64,000 bases of DNA, taken from positions 2,170,001 to 2,234,000 of the forward strand of contig NZ_CP095045.1 in NCBI RefSeq assembly GCF_022919155.1. Direction: 5' to 3'. A program made the position numbers and the translations under genes. Within the stretch, counting starts at the first letter, position 1, and every line of letters begins with the position of its first letter. This document shows, one piece after another, positions 23,285 through 31,656 of the stretch. Under the pieces are notes generated by a model. It was not told the DNA's origin. It ran no database searches and saw only the letters and a list, made by a program, of their open reading frames with translations. Source of the DNA: Leucobacter allii (GTDB lineage: Bacteria; Actinomycetota; Actinomycetes; Actinomycetales; Microbacteriaceae).

Positions 23285-26200
23285 CAGTACCTCCTCCGGC
23301 CCGCCACCGCGAGCTCCTCATTCGCACGATCGATCGCGTCGTCCGCACGCTCATCCACGTAGGCGTCGAACTCCCGATCACCGACGACCAACGTCACCGG
23401 CCCCGAGAAACCACCGCCACGGGACGCGAGCAGATCGTCCCACTGCGACCCCGTCAGGATCGGTTCAGGACGCCCGGACCGGTTCTCCACGAGAGAGAAC
23501 CCGGTCGGCAGGAACCCGCCGTTGTCGTACAAGGTCGCGGTGTGCCCGTCTGCACCAGCGAACGGGTTGAATGCCTTCGCCATAGCCGAAGCGGCGTTCT
23601 TCGCGAGCCCGGTCGCGACATCAACCCACATGCCACCGCCAGGGAACTGCTCCTTGATCTTCGACACGGCCCAGTCCACGAGACCATCCAGGATGGATGC
23701 GGCCCCACCGGCCTCCCCGAGGTCCTTTCCGAACAGCCCCAAGTAGGGTGCCGGGTTGACGTGGTTGCCGTAGTTGCCGCCCCCGCCGCCAGGACTGTGC
23801 ACCATGTAGTGCAGGTGAGGGCCCGTCGACATGCCGGTGGAGCCGACATAGCCGATCACGTTGCCCTGCTTCACCTGAGTGCCTGCCGACGTCGCGAACC
23901 GGGACAAATGCGAGTACCTCGTACCCAACCCGTTGGTGTGCTGGATGTAGATCTCGTTGCCGCCCATGTTGACCAGGCCGGCGAGCCCCACCACGCCATC
24001 CGCCGCGGCGTACACCTTCGTCCCGGCAGGGGCCGCGAGATCGATACCGTTGTGTCCGCCGTGATACGGCTGCGACACCGAGTACGAACCCTGAGGAAGT
24101 GGAGTGACCAGACCACCCGTCCGGTAGCCCGGGATGCTGCCGTACTGGTTCATGTGATCCAGCAGGCCCGGATGGTTCCGCTCGATCATTGCCCGCGACT
24201 GGGCGCGGATCACGTGCTCGTTGCCGTGCACGACTCCCGCGACCGTGGTGCGGCCGATGTTGCCGGTGTACCCGCCATCGGAGAAGCCCTTCGGGAGCTT
24301 CACCGTGGGGATCTGCATGCCTTCCGGGAGGATCTTGTTCACCGTGCCGATAAGCCCGTTGATCACGGTCTCCACGACGAACTTGACCGGTTTCTTCGCG
24401 AGCTCCTGAATGCCAGCCCACGCGGAGCCGATCGCGTCACGTGCAGCCTCGAACGCCTTCTTCGGGTCGGTCTTGACGACCCGAACCATGGTGTCGATGA
24501 CGCCCTTCACCGTGTTCCACACGGTCTGGATCACGGACGACACCGCGTTCCAGGCGGGCTTGATGTACTTCTCGTACATGAGCCGCGTCGCGAGCCCCAG
24601 GATCTCCCACCGCTGCCGGATCCAATCGACCACCGGGGAGATGATGTTGTTCCACACCCACTGCAGGGCGGCACCGATCGCATCGAACGCGGGCTTGATG
24701 TACATCTCCCAGAGGAGCTGCGTCGCAAGGCCGAGGATCCGCCACTTCTCGGAGATCCAGTCCACGACCGGGGAGATGACGTTCGTCCACAGCCACTGGA
24801 CGACCGCGCCGATGGCGTCGATCGCGGGCTTGATCGCGACCTGCCACAGCCACGTGAAGACCGCGCCCATGATCTGGAGCTGCAGCTTCACGGCGGCGAC
24901 GATGACCGAGATGATCGTGTCCCACAGCCACTTGAAGATCGCGCCGATTGCGTCGAACACGGGCTTGATGACGGCCTCCCAGACGCCCTGGAGGATGCCG
25001 CCGAGGATCGCGAATCCGACCTGGAAGGCCTGGAAGATCGGCTGCAGCACGTTGACCCACACCCAGGTGACGACGGCCGCGATCCCGTCAAAGATCGGCT
25101 TCAGGATGGAGTTCCAGACGAAGGAGAACACTTCGCCGAGGCCTTCGAAGACGGGCTTCAGCACGTTCTCCCAAACGGTCTGGAAGAAGGAGCTGATGTT
25201 GGCCCAGGCCTCGCCGAGGAAGCGGGTGAACTCGCCCCAGATCTTCTTTCCCGTGTCGGTCTGCGTGAAGAACCACACGAGCCCCGCCACGAGGGCGGAG
25301 ACGAGCATGATGATGCGGCCGATGGGGTTGTTCCCGAGGGCGAAGTTGAGGGCCTTCTGCGCTACGGTCGCGGCCTTCGTGGCGACGGTCGACGCGACGA
25401 TGGCGATCTTCGACCGGAGGGAGAGTGCTTCGTTGGCGCGCAGCGACGCGAGCAGCTTCACCATGGAGGAGTTCTGCAGTGCGTACGCTGCCGCACCGAT
25501 CTTGGATGCGACGCTGGCGGCGTAGGTCGCCGCGGTCGCCCCGGACGACGCGGCGGCGTATCCGAGCTTCACGGCCCGGATCGTGGCGACGACCTTCGAG
25601 AACGCGACGAGCGTCCCGACGATGATGCCGAGCGGGATGAGCCAGTCTCGGTTCGCGGAAGTCCACTGGACGACGGCGGCAGCCATCTCGATCGTCTGCA
25701 GCACGACGGGGCCGAGCGCGTTCACGATCTGCGTCGCCCCGGAAAGGAAACCATCGATCATGGGTTTCAGCCGCTGAATCACGTTCGCCATCGCGCGCGT
25801 GATCGCGGTCTGCAGGTTCGTCCACCCGGTGCTGATGCCATCGGTGGAGTCGCGGGCCTGCTGCTCGAAGGAGGCGAAGTTGCCGGTGCCCTCCGAGTTG
25901 AGGCGCACGATCGCGCCGTTGAAGTCGTCGAACGTCACCTGTCCGGACTGCATCGCCGAGTAGAGGTCCATCGACTTGTTGCCGGCCCCGAGGAGAGACA
26001 CGGCGAGCTGGTCCATCTGCCCGGGCATGGCGGTGACGACCGAGCGCCATGCTTCCATGTCGACCTTGCCGAGGGCGAGCATCTGCGTGTACTGCTCCAT
26101 CGCGTTCGCCTGGAGGTCGGTGGACTTGCCGCCGGCGAGCAGCGCGTTGTTCAGTGCGAGGGACAGGTTCGTGGCCTCGTCGAGTCCGCCGGTGAGCGGT

Positions 26201-26586
26201 GCGAGCTGCTGCACCGTGCCGGCCATCTGATCGAGGGAGGTCGGCAGCCCGGTGAGGCTGTCCGAGATCTTGTCGATGGACTTCTGAGCGTCGCCCGCCG
26301 AATACCCGAGGTTCTTCATGATCTTCGGGAAGTTGTTCATCGTGTCGACACGGCCAACGGCCTTGTCGATCGACCCCACGACGAGGTCGATGGCCTTCGT
26401 CGTCATGGCCGCGACACCACCACCGACAGCGCCAGCGATGGTCGCCCCGATGGCCTTGCCGCGCTTCGAGAGAACACCGCTCACGGCGCTCCCGCCGAGC
26501 GCGTTGTCAATCTCGCGCGAGACGCCAGGGGCCCTAACGATCAGGGTGACGTAGGCACTTGCAATCTCAGAACCGGTCGCAGCCAT
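23284..26586 (-). CDS. Tape measure protein with embedded LytM (M23) peptidase
   Basis: 1100 aa, sets tail length and is ejected into the cell wall. N-terminal ~280 residues match phage tape-measure cores (MNNFPKIMKNLGYSAGDAQK; YSAMQSGQVTFDDFNGAIVR). Several membrane-prone helices lie at about 280-470 (VQWTSANRDWLIPLGIIVGT). Trp-rich tandem repeats at about 480-690 have the pattern KPVFDAIGA, then a W-x-W helix. A LytM/M23 zinc peptidase is at about 830-935 (HNGIDLAAP and HLHYMVH carry HxxxD and HxH). It follows AAGGAGA with good spacing. The peptidase presumably opens peptidoglycan during DNA entry. Confidence 0.92.
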   Translation of the reverse strand: MAATGSEIASAYVTLIVRAPGVSREIDNALGGSAVSGVLSKRGKAIGATIAGAVGGGVAAMTTKAIDLVVGSIDKAVGRVDTMNNFPKIMKNLGYSAGDAQKSIDKISDSLTGLPTSLDQMAGTVQQLAPLTGGLDEATNLSLALNNALLAGGKSTDLQANAMEQYTQMLALGKVDMEAWRSVVTAMPGQMDQLAVSLLGAGNKSMDLYSAMQSGQVTFDDFNGAIVRLNSEGTGNFASFEQQARDSTDGISTGWTNLQTAITRAMANVIQRLKPMIDGFLSGATQIVNALGPVVLQTIEMAAAVVQWTSANRDWLIPLGIIVGTLVAFSKVVATIRAVKLGYAAASSGATAATYAASVASKIGAAAYALQNSSMVKLLASLRANEALSLRSKIAIVASTVATKAATVAQKALNFALGNNPIGRIIMLVSALVAGLVWFFTQTDTGKKIWGEFTRFLGEAWANISSFFQTVWENVLKPVFEGLGEVFSFVWNSILKPIFDGIAAVVTWVWVNVLQPIFQAFQVGFAILGGILQGVWEAVIKPVFDAIGAIFKWLWDTIISVIVAAVKLQLQIMGAVFTWLWQVAIKPAIDAIGAVVQWLWTNVISPVVDWISEKWRILGLATQLLWEMYIKPAFDAIGAALQWVWNNIISPVVDWIRQRWEILGLATRLMYEKYIKPAWNAVSSVIQTVWNTVKGVIDTMVRVVKTDPKKAFEAARDAIGSAWAGIQELAKKPVKFVVETVINGLIGTVNKILPEGMQIPTVKLPKGFSDGGYTGNIGRTTVAGVVHGNEHVIRAQSRAMIERNHPGLLDHMNQYGSIPGYRTGGLVTPLPQGSYSVSQPYHGGHNGIDLAAPAGTKVYAAADGVVGLAGLVNMGGNEIYIQHTNGLGTRYSHLSRFATSAGTQVKQGNVIGYVGSTGMSTGPHLHYMVHSPGGGGGNYGNHVNPAPYLGLFGKDLGEAGGAASILDGLVDWAVSKIKEQFPGGGMWVDVATGLAKNAASAMAKAFNPFAGADGHTATLYDNGGFLPTGFSLVENRSGRPEPILTGSQWDDLLASRGGGFSGPVTLVVGDREFDAYVDERADDAIDRANEELAVAGRRRY

Positions 26587-26668
26587 TCAAGTTCTCCTTG
26601 ATTAACAAATCGGCAACAGCAATCCGAGGAATTGCATAAATGCCCTTGATGCATGAAAAACTCATGGG

Positions 26669-27247
26669 ATGAGCAAAGAAACAAAAGCCCTCGGTGTGGC
26701 AGCTATCGCACTTCTGTTCGGTCTGACGGCGTGCAGTTCGCCCGTAGAAAGCAAGACCCCAGCGGAGCAGGCCCAAGAGCAGGCCACCGAAGTGGTTGAG
26801 GAGCCGAAAGAGGCTCCCGCGCCGGAACCCGGCACGACCCGCGAGAACCCGCTGCCAATCGGCAGCAAGGTGTCCGACTCGGAATGGGAAGTCACGATCA
26901 ACAGCGCCAATCTCGACGCCGGCGCGACCCTGGCCGGGATCAACCAGTTCAACGAGGCAGCCCCCGAAGGCCAGGTCTACGTAATGGTGAATGCCTCCGT
27001 CACCTACCTCGGCGACGACCCTGCAGGGCAGGTGCCGTTCTCCACCATCGACTACGTGTCCGGGGCGGGCAACACCATCTCTCAGGCGTTCGTGGACACG
27101 GGTAGTGACTTCACAATGCTCGACCCGCTTTACGGCGGAGCCACTCACACCGGAGAGACCGCGTTCCTCGTCCCCGCACCTGTAGACGGCGTCCTAGCTG
27201 TCACGCCGGGAATGATGAGCGACAAGATGTTCGTCGCCCTGCAGTAA
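26669..27247 (+). CDS. Phage-encoded lipoprotein (moron) opposite to the late operon
   Basis: 192 aa. Type II signal peptide with lipobox LTAC (Cys at residue 22), a Pro/Glu linker (EQATEVVEEPKEAPAPEPGT), and a strand-rich C-terminal domain (about 60-190; VTINSANLDAGATLAGINQF; VYVMVNASVTYLGDDPAGQV) like the immunoglobulin-like DUF4352/telokin domains of actinobacterial lipoproteins. It is the only plus-strand gene in the 27-kb late region and its upstream DNA is A+T-rich. It has its own terminator. Likely expressed from the prophage for surface exclusion or host fitness; weak ribosome site. Confidence 0.8.
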   Translation: MSKETKALGVAAIALLFGLTACSSPVESKTPAEQAQEQATEVVEEPKEAPAPEPGTTRENPLPIGSKVSDSEWEVTINSANLDAGATLAGINQFNEAAPEGQVYVMVNASVTYLGDDPAGQVPFSTIDYVSGAGNTISQAFVDTGSDFTMLDPLYGGATHTGETAFLVPAPVDGVLAVTPGMMSDKMFVALQ

Positions 27248-27256
27248 GCACTCGCG

Positions 27257-27293
27257 AACGGCCCCGGCAGGATCTTGTCTTGCCGGGGCCGTT
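27257..27293. terminator. Bidirectional hairpin terminator at the lipoprotein gene
   Basis: Perfect 13-bp stem AACGGCCCCGGCA (27257-27269) / complement (27281-27293), 11-nt loop, ten bases after the lipoprotein stop. It also faces the leftward late transcript, between the neck-like protein and the tape measure. U-run is short. Confidence 0.75.
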
Positions 27294-27298
27294 CTGCG

Positions 27299-27547
27299 TC
27301 ATTCCTTGGCCGCCCCCAGGGCTTCCAGCAGCCGTTGCCGGTCTGCGTCGGTTAGCTTCTTGCCCTTCTTCGCTTCCACGAACGCGCGCGCCGTGTACCG
27401 GTGCGGTGAAGGGTGGACCTGGAACTTATCGCCGGCACGCGCCTTGATGCGCCCCGCCTCTTCATTCACTTTCGCCTGCACCGGCGCGGACCGCATGAGC
27501 TCGTTCAGGCCTTTCAGGTTCAGCTTCACCTTCACGTTGCGCACCAT
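27299..27547 (-). CDS. HK97 gp10-like neck/tail-completion-type protein
   Basis: 82 aa. VKVKLNLKGLNELMRSAPVQ (residues 5-24), then a basic helix (NEEAGRIKARAGDKFQVHPS) and RYTARAFVEA match the short HK97 gp10-like proteins of actinobacteriophages. They are usually found between connector and tail terminator genes; here it follows the tail chaperones instead. ATG 27547; the longer open frame before it is not protein-like. Confidence 0.55.
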   Translation of the reverse strand: MVRNVKVKLNLKGLNELMRSAPVQAKVNEEAGRIKARAGDKFQVHPSPHRYTARAFVEAKKGKKLTDADRQRLLEALGAAKE

Positions 27548-27554
27548 GAGTCGC

Positions 27555-28324
27555 CTACTTTCTCCAGTCCTTGAACTGGGTGCGGAGCCGGTCCTGCCGG
27601 GCCTTCTGCTTCGCAATGCGCCGCTCGGTCTCACGCACCGACACCGGCGGCTTGGGCAGCGGGGGCCGCTTCTTCGAGTTCACCGCGACAATCGCCCACT
27701 CGACGCGACGCAGGGCCTCTTCCTCAGCGGTGATTGCACCCCAACCGCCGTCCCACTGGGCGACCGCTCCTCCACGGGGAAGGTGCGCGGCAAAGTCGGA
27801 GATGTCGAGGACAGTCACGCGCCCCTCGTACATGTCCGTGAGGCACACACCGTACTCTCGCTGCAGGTCAGCGTTGAGCCGGCTGCGCGCCTCACGGAGC
27901 AGTGCGAGGAGCGTGATCAGTTTCCCGCGCCGACAGCCTTCGCGATCGCCTCGAGCATCTTGCCCGCCATCTCGGCGTCAGCGTCCGGGAAGCGGGTCAG
28001 GAACTCCTCGAACTTCTCATCGCCGACGAGGGTGCGCAGCGCGGTCGCGATCTGGTTGCGCTCCAGGAGGTCAAGGACGCGCAGCGAGCCGAGCTTGCCG
28101 CGGGTCGCGGTGAACGTGATGCCCTCGAACTCGACCTGCACCGCTTCGGCCGCGGCGGGCTTGTGGTCCTGCGGGGTGATCGGGGAACGGTCCCGCGTCG
28201 ACAGCTCGGGTGCGACCTTCTCGGGGGCCGCGTCGCGGGCGCGCAGTGCGGCCAGCTCGGCCTCCATCTCGGCGACGCGCTGCTTCTCGTCGAGCTCGGC
28301 GTTGTACTCGTTTCCGTGTCCCAT
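27555..28324 (-). CDS. Tail assembly chaperone, long form made by -1 frameshift (gpGT-like)
   Basis: Predicted 256-aa fusion: the 135-residue upstream protein (from ATG 28324) reads through into the -1 frame at GGGAAAC (27926-27920), just before the TGA. It continues as LITLLALLREARSRLNADLQ and ends in a basic tail (ERRIAKQKARQDRLRTQFKD). This is the G/GT arrangement conserved in lambda-like siphophages, where both forms guide tail tube assembly around the tape measure. Downstream frame has no good independent start. Confidence 0.82.
27917..28324 (-). CDS. Tail assembly chaperone, short form (gpG-like)
   Basis: 135 aa. N-terminal coiled coil (DEKQRVAEMEAELAALRARD), a mid region with strand VQVEFEGITFTATRGKLG, and a helical C-terminus (ATALRTLVGDEKFEEFLTRF) typical of gpG-type tail chaperones. 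ATG 28324 (GGAG six bases upstream) is chosen over ATG 28336. Lies between tail tube and tape measure, as in other siphophages. Its last codons form the slippery heptamer. Confidence 0.82.
   Translation of the reverse strand: MGHGNEYNAELDEKQRVAEMEAELAALRARDAAPEKVAPELSTRDRSPITPQDHKPAAAEAVQVEFEGITFTATRGKLGSLRVLDLLERNQIATALRTLVGDEKFEEFLTRFPDADAEMAGKMLEAIAKAVGAGN
27920..27926 (-). other. Programmed -1 frameshift slippery site GGGAAAC
   Basis: XXXYYYZ-type heptamer read as G GGA AAC immediately before TGA 27919-27917 of the gpG-like gene. Slipping one base back joins the chaperone to the open frame ending at 27555. GGGAAAC is a well-known slippery sequence at this place in tailed phages. Confidence 0.8.
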
Positions 28325-28409
28325 GTGTGACTCCATTTCGTAAAGTGCGGGTGTGACTCAGGAGGTTGAGGGTGGGGCGCAGAGTCACCATGCGCCCCAC
28401 CCGGTCTGG

Positions 28410-28982
28410 TTACGGCGTGGTCGTCAGGAACGCGGGCTGCGTCGTGAGGACGTAGTCCAGGCCGATGTTGTCGACGGTCAGCTCGTAGCCGGCGGGATCC
28501 TCGGTGCCGTTGGACACGTCGCCCCGCTCGGACACCTGCACGAGCTCCATGCAGCGCACCTTGAGGTAGCCGTCGTCCTCGAACACGGTGACCATCGCGC
28601 CCTCGACGGTGCCCAGCGCGTCCGGGATGTCGTACCGGGCGAACTGCTCCGCCCCGGTCCCGGACACCACGACATCGCCGTGACCGTAGAAGATCTTCGT
28701 GACCAGCGGCTTCTCTTCGAGCGCGGTGAACGTGAACGTCTTCTCCGTCGCGGTCGGCTTGGTGCGGACCGTCTGACCAGCCGGCCACGCCTTCACCTTG
28801 TTCACGTCGACGGAGAGCCCCTCACCGGGGCCGTCCTCGTTCAGAGCACCGATCGCCTGAAACGCGTCGTCCAGATCCTCGAACGGGGTAGCCGGGAGCG
28901 GCGTCCCCTTCGGGGCCCAGAACACGGCACCTTCCATGCCCGACCAGATGCGGACGTTGTCCTTCGTGACGGTGTTAGCCAT
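28410..28982 (-). CDS. Major tail (tube) protein
   Basis: 190 aa. MANTVTKDNVRIWSGMEGAV, then LEEKPLVTKIFYGHGDVVVS and MELVQVSERGDVSNGTEDPA are typical of phage tail tube proteins of the DUF-type in actinobacterial siphophages; strand-rich with no signal. ATG 28982 has AAGGAGG six bases upstream. Overlaps the gene before it by 8 bp. Position directly before the frameshifted chaperones supports the call. Confidence 0.82.
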   Translation of the reverse strand: MANTVTKDNVRIWSGMEGAVFWAPKGTPLPATPFEDLDDAFQAIGALNEDGPGEGLSVDVNKVKAWPAGQTVRTKPTATEKTFTFTALEEKPLVTKIFYGHGDVVVSGTGAEQFARYDIPDALGTVEGAMVTVFEDDGYLKVRCMELVQVSERGDVSNGTEDPAGYELTVDNIGLDYVLTTQPAFLTTTP

Positions 28983-29151
28983 TCTTGGCCTCCTTGCTGA
29001 TCGGGGCAGCCTTCGGCGTCTCAGGCACCGGCACCGCCTTCCCCGCGGCGACAAGGTCACGCGCCCGCCCATCGGCGAACTCGGCCACCTCGCCCTTCTT
29101 GTACTCGCGCCCGTCGATCGACTGCGCGTTGACCACCTTGACCTTCGTCAT
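28975..29151 (-). CDS. Small head-tail region protein
   Basis: 58 aa: short strand domain (KVKVVNAQSIDGREYKKGEV) with a Lys/Ala/Pro tail. ATG 29151 is eight bases after AAGGAGG; the earlier GTG 29160 sits on the ribosome site itself. Function unknown. Overlaps the tail tube gene by 8 bp. Confidence 0.6.
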   Translation of the reverse strand: MTKVKVVNAQSIDGREYKKGEVAEFADGRARDLVAAGKAVPVPETPKAAPISKEAKNG

Positions 29152-29187
29152 CAGCGGCACCTCCTTGAACTAGGAACGCCCCCTGTT

Positions 29188-29571
29188 TCAGGGGGCGAAC
29201 GATGTCCCTCGAACCTTGAATTCGAGGGTGAATTGGTAGCGGTCCCGCTTCGTTTCCGAATCGGGTTGGAAGGTCGGCCCGCCCACGGTGCGGATCCGGT
29301 ACACGGGTCGGCCGCCGAGGCGACGGCACCCGCGTAGATGGGCTCGGATGGTCTCCGCGAATCGGGCTGCTTGCGCCCGCGAAGGACCCCAGCAGTAGAA
29401 CGTGACCATCGGCTTGTCCGTCACGAGCTCGTCGACACCGCCCACGCGGGTAAGCTGCACGAAGAACTCGGGCAGCACGGCCGGTGCGGTCGTGTGCACG
29501 GGCTTGTCCTGCACAGTCTCCAGGTACGCCTTGATCGTCGCTTCGGGCGGATCGAAGATGTACTCCCCCAT
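29188..29571 (-). CDS. Tail terminator-like protein
   Basis: 127 aa alpha/beta protein (EATIKAYLETVQDKPVHTTA; MVTFYCWGPSRAQAARFAET; DRYQFTLEFKVRG), matching the tail-terminator/gpU-like proteins that cap the tail tube. Gene order (connector, stopper, this gene, tail tube) fits. Overlaps the stopper gene stop by one base. Confidence 0.7.
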   Translation of the reverse strand: MGEYIFDPPEATIKAYLETVQDKPVHTTAPAVLPEFFVQLTRVGGVDELVTDKPMVTFYCWGPSRAQAARFAETIRAHLRGCRRLGGRPVYRIRTVGGPTFQPDSETKRDRYQFTLEFKVRGTSFAP

Positions 29572-29909
29572 CAGCCGTCCACCGCCTTCAGATTCACGAC
29601 CGCGCCGACCTCACGTCCGGTACGGCGGTGCTTCCACCTGGCGGGCCGACCCACGACGGTGTACGTTTCCCCACCGATGACGCACTTGTCGCGTTCCGCG
29701 AAGCCCGTGTCGTAGGGTGCGTATATCGTCGGCGTCGTCACGACCCGGTCATGCCCGGGCAGTGCCGGTTCGACCGAGCCTCCCGGGCTGAACTCGAAGA
29801 TGCCCTCCGATACCGGGGAGCCCCACGAGTCGACCGGGTCGCCCATCTCGTCCGTCACCGACCCGTCGAACGGCAACCGCTCAACGTACTCAGTAACCCG
29901 CCGGGGCAT
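29571..29909 (-). CDS. Head-tail stopper-like protein
   Basis: 112 aa strand-rich protein (PTIYAPYDTGFAERDKCVIG; YTVVGRPARWKHRRTGREVG), the pattern of HK97 gp6/SPP1 gp16-type stoppers that seal the portal after packaging. ATG 29909 is 6 bases after GGAG; it overlaps the preceding connector gene by 20 bp. Called from size, pattern and position. Confidence 0.68.
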   Translation of the reverse strand: MPRRVTEYVERLPFDGSVTDEMGDPVDSWGSPVSEGIFEFSPGGSVEPALPGHDRVVTTPTIYAPYDTGFAERDKCVIGGETYTVVGRPARWKHRRTGREVGAVVNLKAVDG

Positions 29910-30291
29910 CACCCACTCCGATCATGTTGAGCGAGAACGCCTTCTGCCGGCCGACCCGAAGAGACACCTTCTCCTGACCCGTCAGGTAGTAATCTCCGTG
30001 CGGGTTGATCGGCTTCACGGTGTCCTGGAAGGGGCCGGTGCCCTCCTGGAAGGACTCGTACCCGGTAGACCCGTCGAGGTCTGCCTGCATCGCCCGCCGG
30101 ACGACCTTGCAGACCACACGACGCCGCGTCGACGCCGAAGCGTTCATCGCGGTCGGAGCCACGTCGAGAATGAACTGCGACGCGTCGGCAAGATGCACCT
30201 TCGCCAGCTCCTCAGATCCGGCCGGGAAGTCCGGCCACCGAGCCTTCAGGTCCTCCAGGGTCGCGAACGGCTCGAGCTCGTCGTCCGCCAT
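29890..30291 (-). CDS. Head-tail connector (gp19/gp15-like adaptor)
   Basis: 133 aa. N-terminal PFATLEDLKARWPDFPAGSE and ADASQFILDVAPTAMNASAS with RRRVVCKVVRRAMQADLDGS are characteristic of the Gp19/Gp15/Gp42-like head completion adaptors. ATG 30291 follows GAGGAGG. Binds the portal to continue the neck. The earlier in-frame ATG lacks a ribosome site. Confidence 0.78.
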   Translation of the reverse strand: MADDELEPFATLEDLKARWPDFPAGSEELAKVHLADASQFILDVAPTAMNASASTRRRVVCKVVRRAMQADLDGSTGYESFQEGTGPFQDTVKPINPHGDYYLTGQEKVSLRVGRQKAFSLNMIGVGDAPAGY

Positions 30292-30357
30292 GCTGCACCT
30301 CCTCGGATACGACAAGAGGGGCCAGGGATGAACCCCTGACCCCTCCGGTCTGTGCGG

Positions 30358-30684
30358 TTACGCGGCGGCGAGGGCCTCGCGGATCCGCTCGCGGATCTTC
30401 TCGACGTTCTGGAGCTTGCCGAGGCTGATGTCGTTCTCGGTGGCGAAGGCGCGCAGCGCGTCCTCGTCCCACGAGTCCAGCTCGTCCTCGTCCTCGTCGT
30501 CGTCGAGGTCCTCGTCCGTGTCGTCCTCGTCGGGCTCGGAGATCTCGAGACCGAAGCCGGGGAGCTCGACAAGCTCCGCGGCCACCGCCTCATCGACCTC
30601 CGCGAACCCGTCACGGAACTTCACGTTTGCGGTGCCGACGTGCACGCGGAGCTGCGCGTACTTCGGGGAGCGGATGATGGGCAT
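30358..30684 (-). CDS. Acidic head-operon protein with Rho-N-like end
   Basis: 108 aa. A short strand domain (QLRVHVGTANVKFRDGFAEV), a run of about 25 Asp/Glu residues (about 50-72), then a C-terminal helical unit (WDEDALRAFATENDISLGKL) like the SAP/Rho-N fold common in proteins encoded after the capsid gene of actinobacteriophages. Start overlaps the capsid stop (TAATG). Role unknown; possibly capsid-associated. Confidence 0.65.
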   Translation of the reverse strand: MPIIRSPKYAQLRVHVGTANVKFRDGFAEVDEAVAAELVELPGFGLEISEPDEDDTDEDLDDDEDEDELDSWDEDALRAFATENDISLGKLQNVEKIRERIREALAAA

Positions 30685-31640
30685 TAGGCACCCACCGTCA
30701 GCTTGCCGTGCTTGCGCTCGTTGCCGTAGTTCAGGCCGATCTCGCCGTACACCTGCACCTTGTCAGACGCGCCGGTCTTCGCGAGCTTCTCCGCGAAGAA
30801 GTGCCCCTTGCCGGGCACCTCCAGGAACGCGGGCTTGCAGTCCTCGAGCGACGTCACGATGAGCGTGTCCACCGGCGCGTACCGGTCGAGCATGATGTTC
30901 GCACGCCCGAAGTCGGTCTCGAAGGTCTGCAGGTTCACGCCACCGACGTTGCGGGACGACTCCTGGTAGCCCTTGTCCTTGATGAAGATCTTCGTGAGCT
31001 GACGCTTGAGCGCCGCATTCACGACGACCGTGCGGGTCTCGCCCTCCTGGATGCCGCCGTTGTCCCACACGTCCTGGAACAGGTCCATGACGGCGTCCTC
31101 GGTGAGCACCCCACCGGTGATGGTGGAGACATTCGTCTGGATCGCCGCGAGCAGGCCCCGCGTCTTGCGGGGGGCCGTGTTGTCGGCGGGGCGGGCGTAG
31201 GTGCCCGTGATGAACGTCTTCTCGACGTCGCGAGCGATCTGCTTGAAGACCTGCTCGAGCTGCCACGCGAGCTCATCCGCCGGGAGGGTCGTGTTCCCGA
31301 TGGTGACCGCCGTCGCGCCGGCACCGCGCTGCTTGCTCGCGCCCTGCTTCGTGTAGGAGACGCCGGTCGCCTCCTGGTGGATCTCGAGCACGTTCGACGC
31401 GTTGTAGCGCACGCGCTCCTCCGCCTCGGGGGCGTCGGCACCCTCGAGACGCTGCCGGTCGTCGGCCGCGTCGCGCAGGTCGTACCCCTGCCACTCGAAC
31501 AGGGTCGCACCGACCGACTCGCCACCGGTGAGACCACCGATCGCGGAGAGGAACGGAGTGTCCTCCGGGGACGCGGAGAACAGCTCTCCGACGTAGTTGG
31601 GCAGGTTGTAGGTGGTGCCCAGTCCAGTGATTCCAGCCAT
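30684..31640 (-). CDS. Major capsid protein (SU10-type)
   Basis: 318 aa HK97-fold capsid of the SU10/DUF5309 type: GITGLGTTYNLPNYVGELFS with the DTPFLSAIGGL helix, FEWQGYDLRDAADDRQRLEG, VSYTKQGASKQRGAGATAVT, TRTVVVNAALKRQLTKIFIK and the C-terminal GEIGLNYGNERKHGKLTVG are family hallmarks. No N-terminal delta domain, matching use of a separate scaffold (gene just upstream). Ribosome site AAAGGACAG before ATG 31640. Confidence 0.9.
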   Translation of the reverse strand: MAGITGLGTTYNLPNYVGELFSASPEDTPFLSAIGGLTGGESVGATLFEWQGYDLRDAADDRQRLEGADAPEAEERVRYNASNVLEIHQEATGVSYTKQGASKQRGAGATAVTIGNTTLPADELAWQLEQVFKQIARDVEKTFITGTYARPADNTAPRKTRGLLAAIQTNVSTITGGVLTEDAVMDLFQDVWDNGGIQEGETRTVVVNAALKRQLTKIFIKDKGYQESSRNVGGVNLQTFETDFGRANIMLDRYAPVDTLIVTSLEDCKPAFLEVPGKGHFFAEKLAKTGASDKVQVYGEIGLNYGNERKHGKLTVGA

Positions 31641-31656
31641 GTTGACTGTCCTTTCG

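Noticed and set aside
23542..26601. 1019-codon plus-strand open frame opposite the tape measure gene
   Set aside because: Exact antisense of a well-supported gene; composition is Asp/Arg/His/Val-rich low complexity, without domains or ribosome site.
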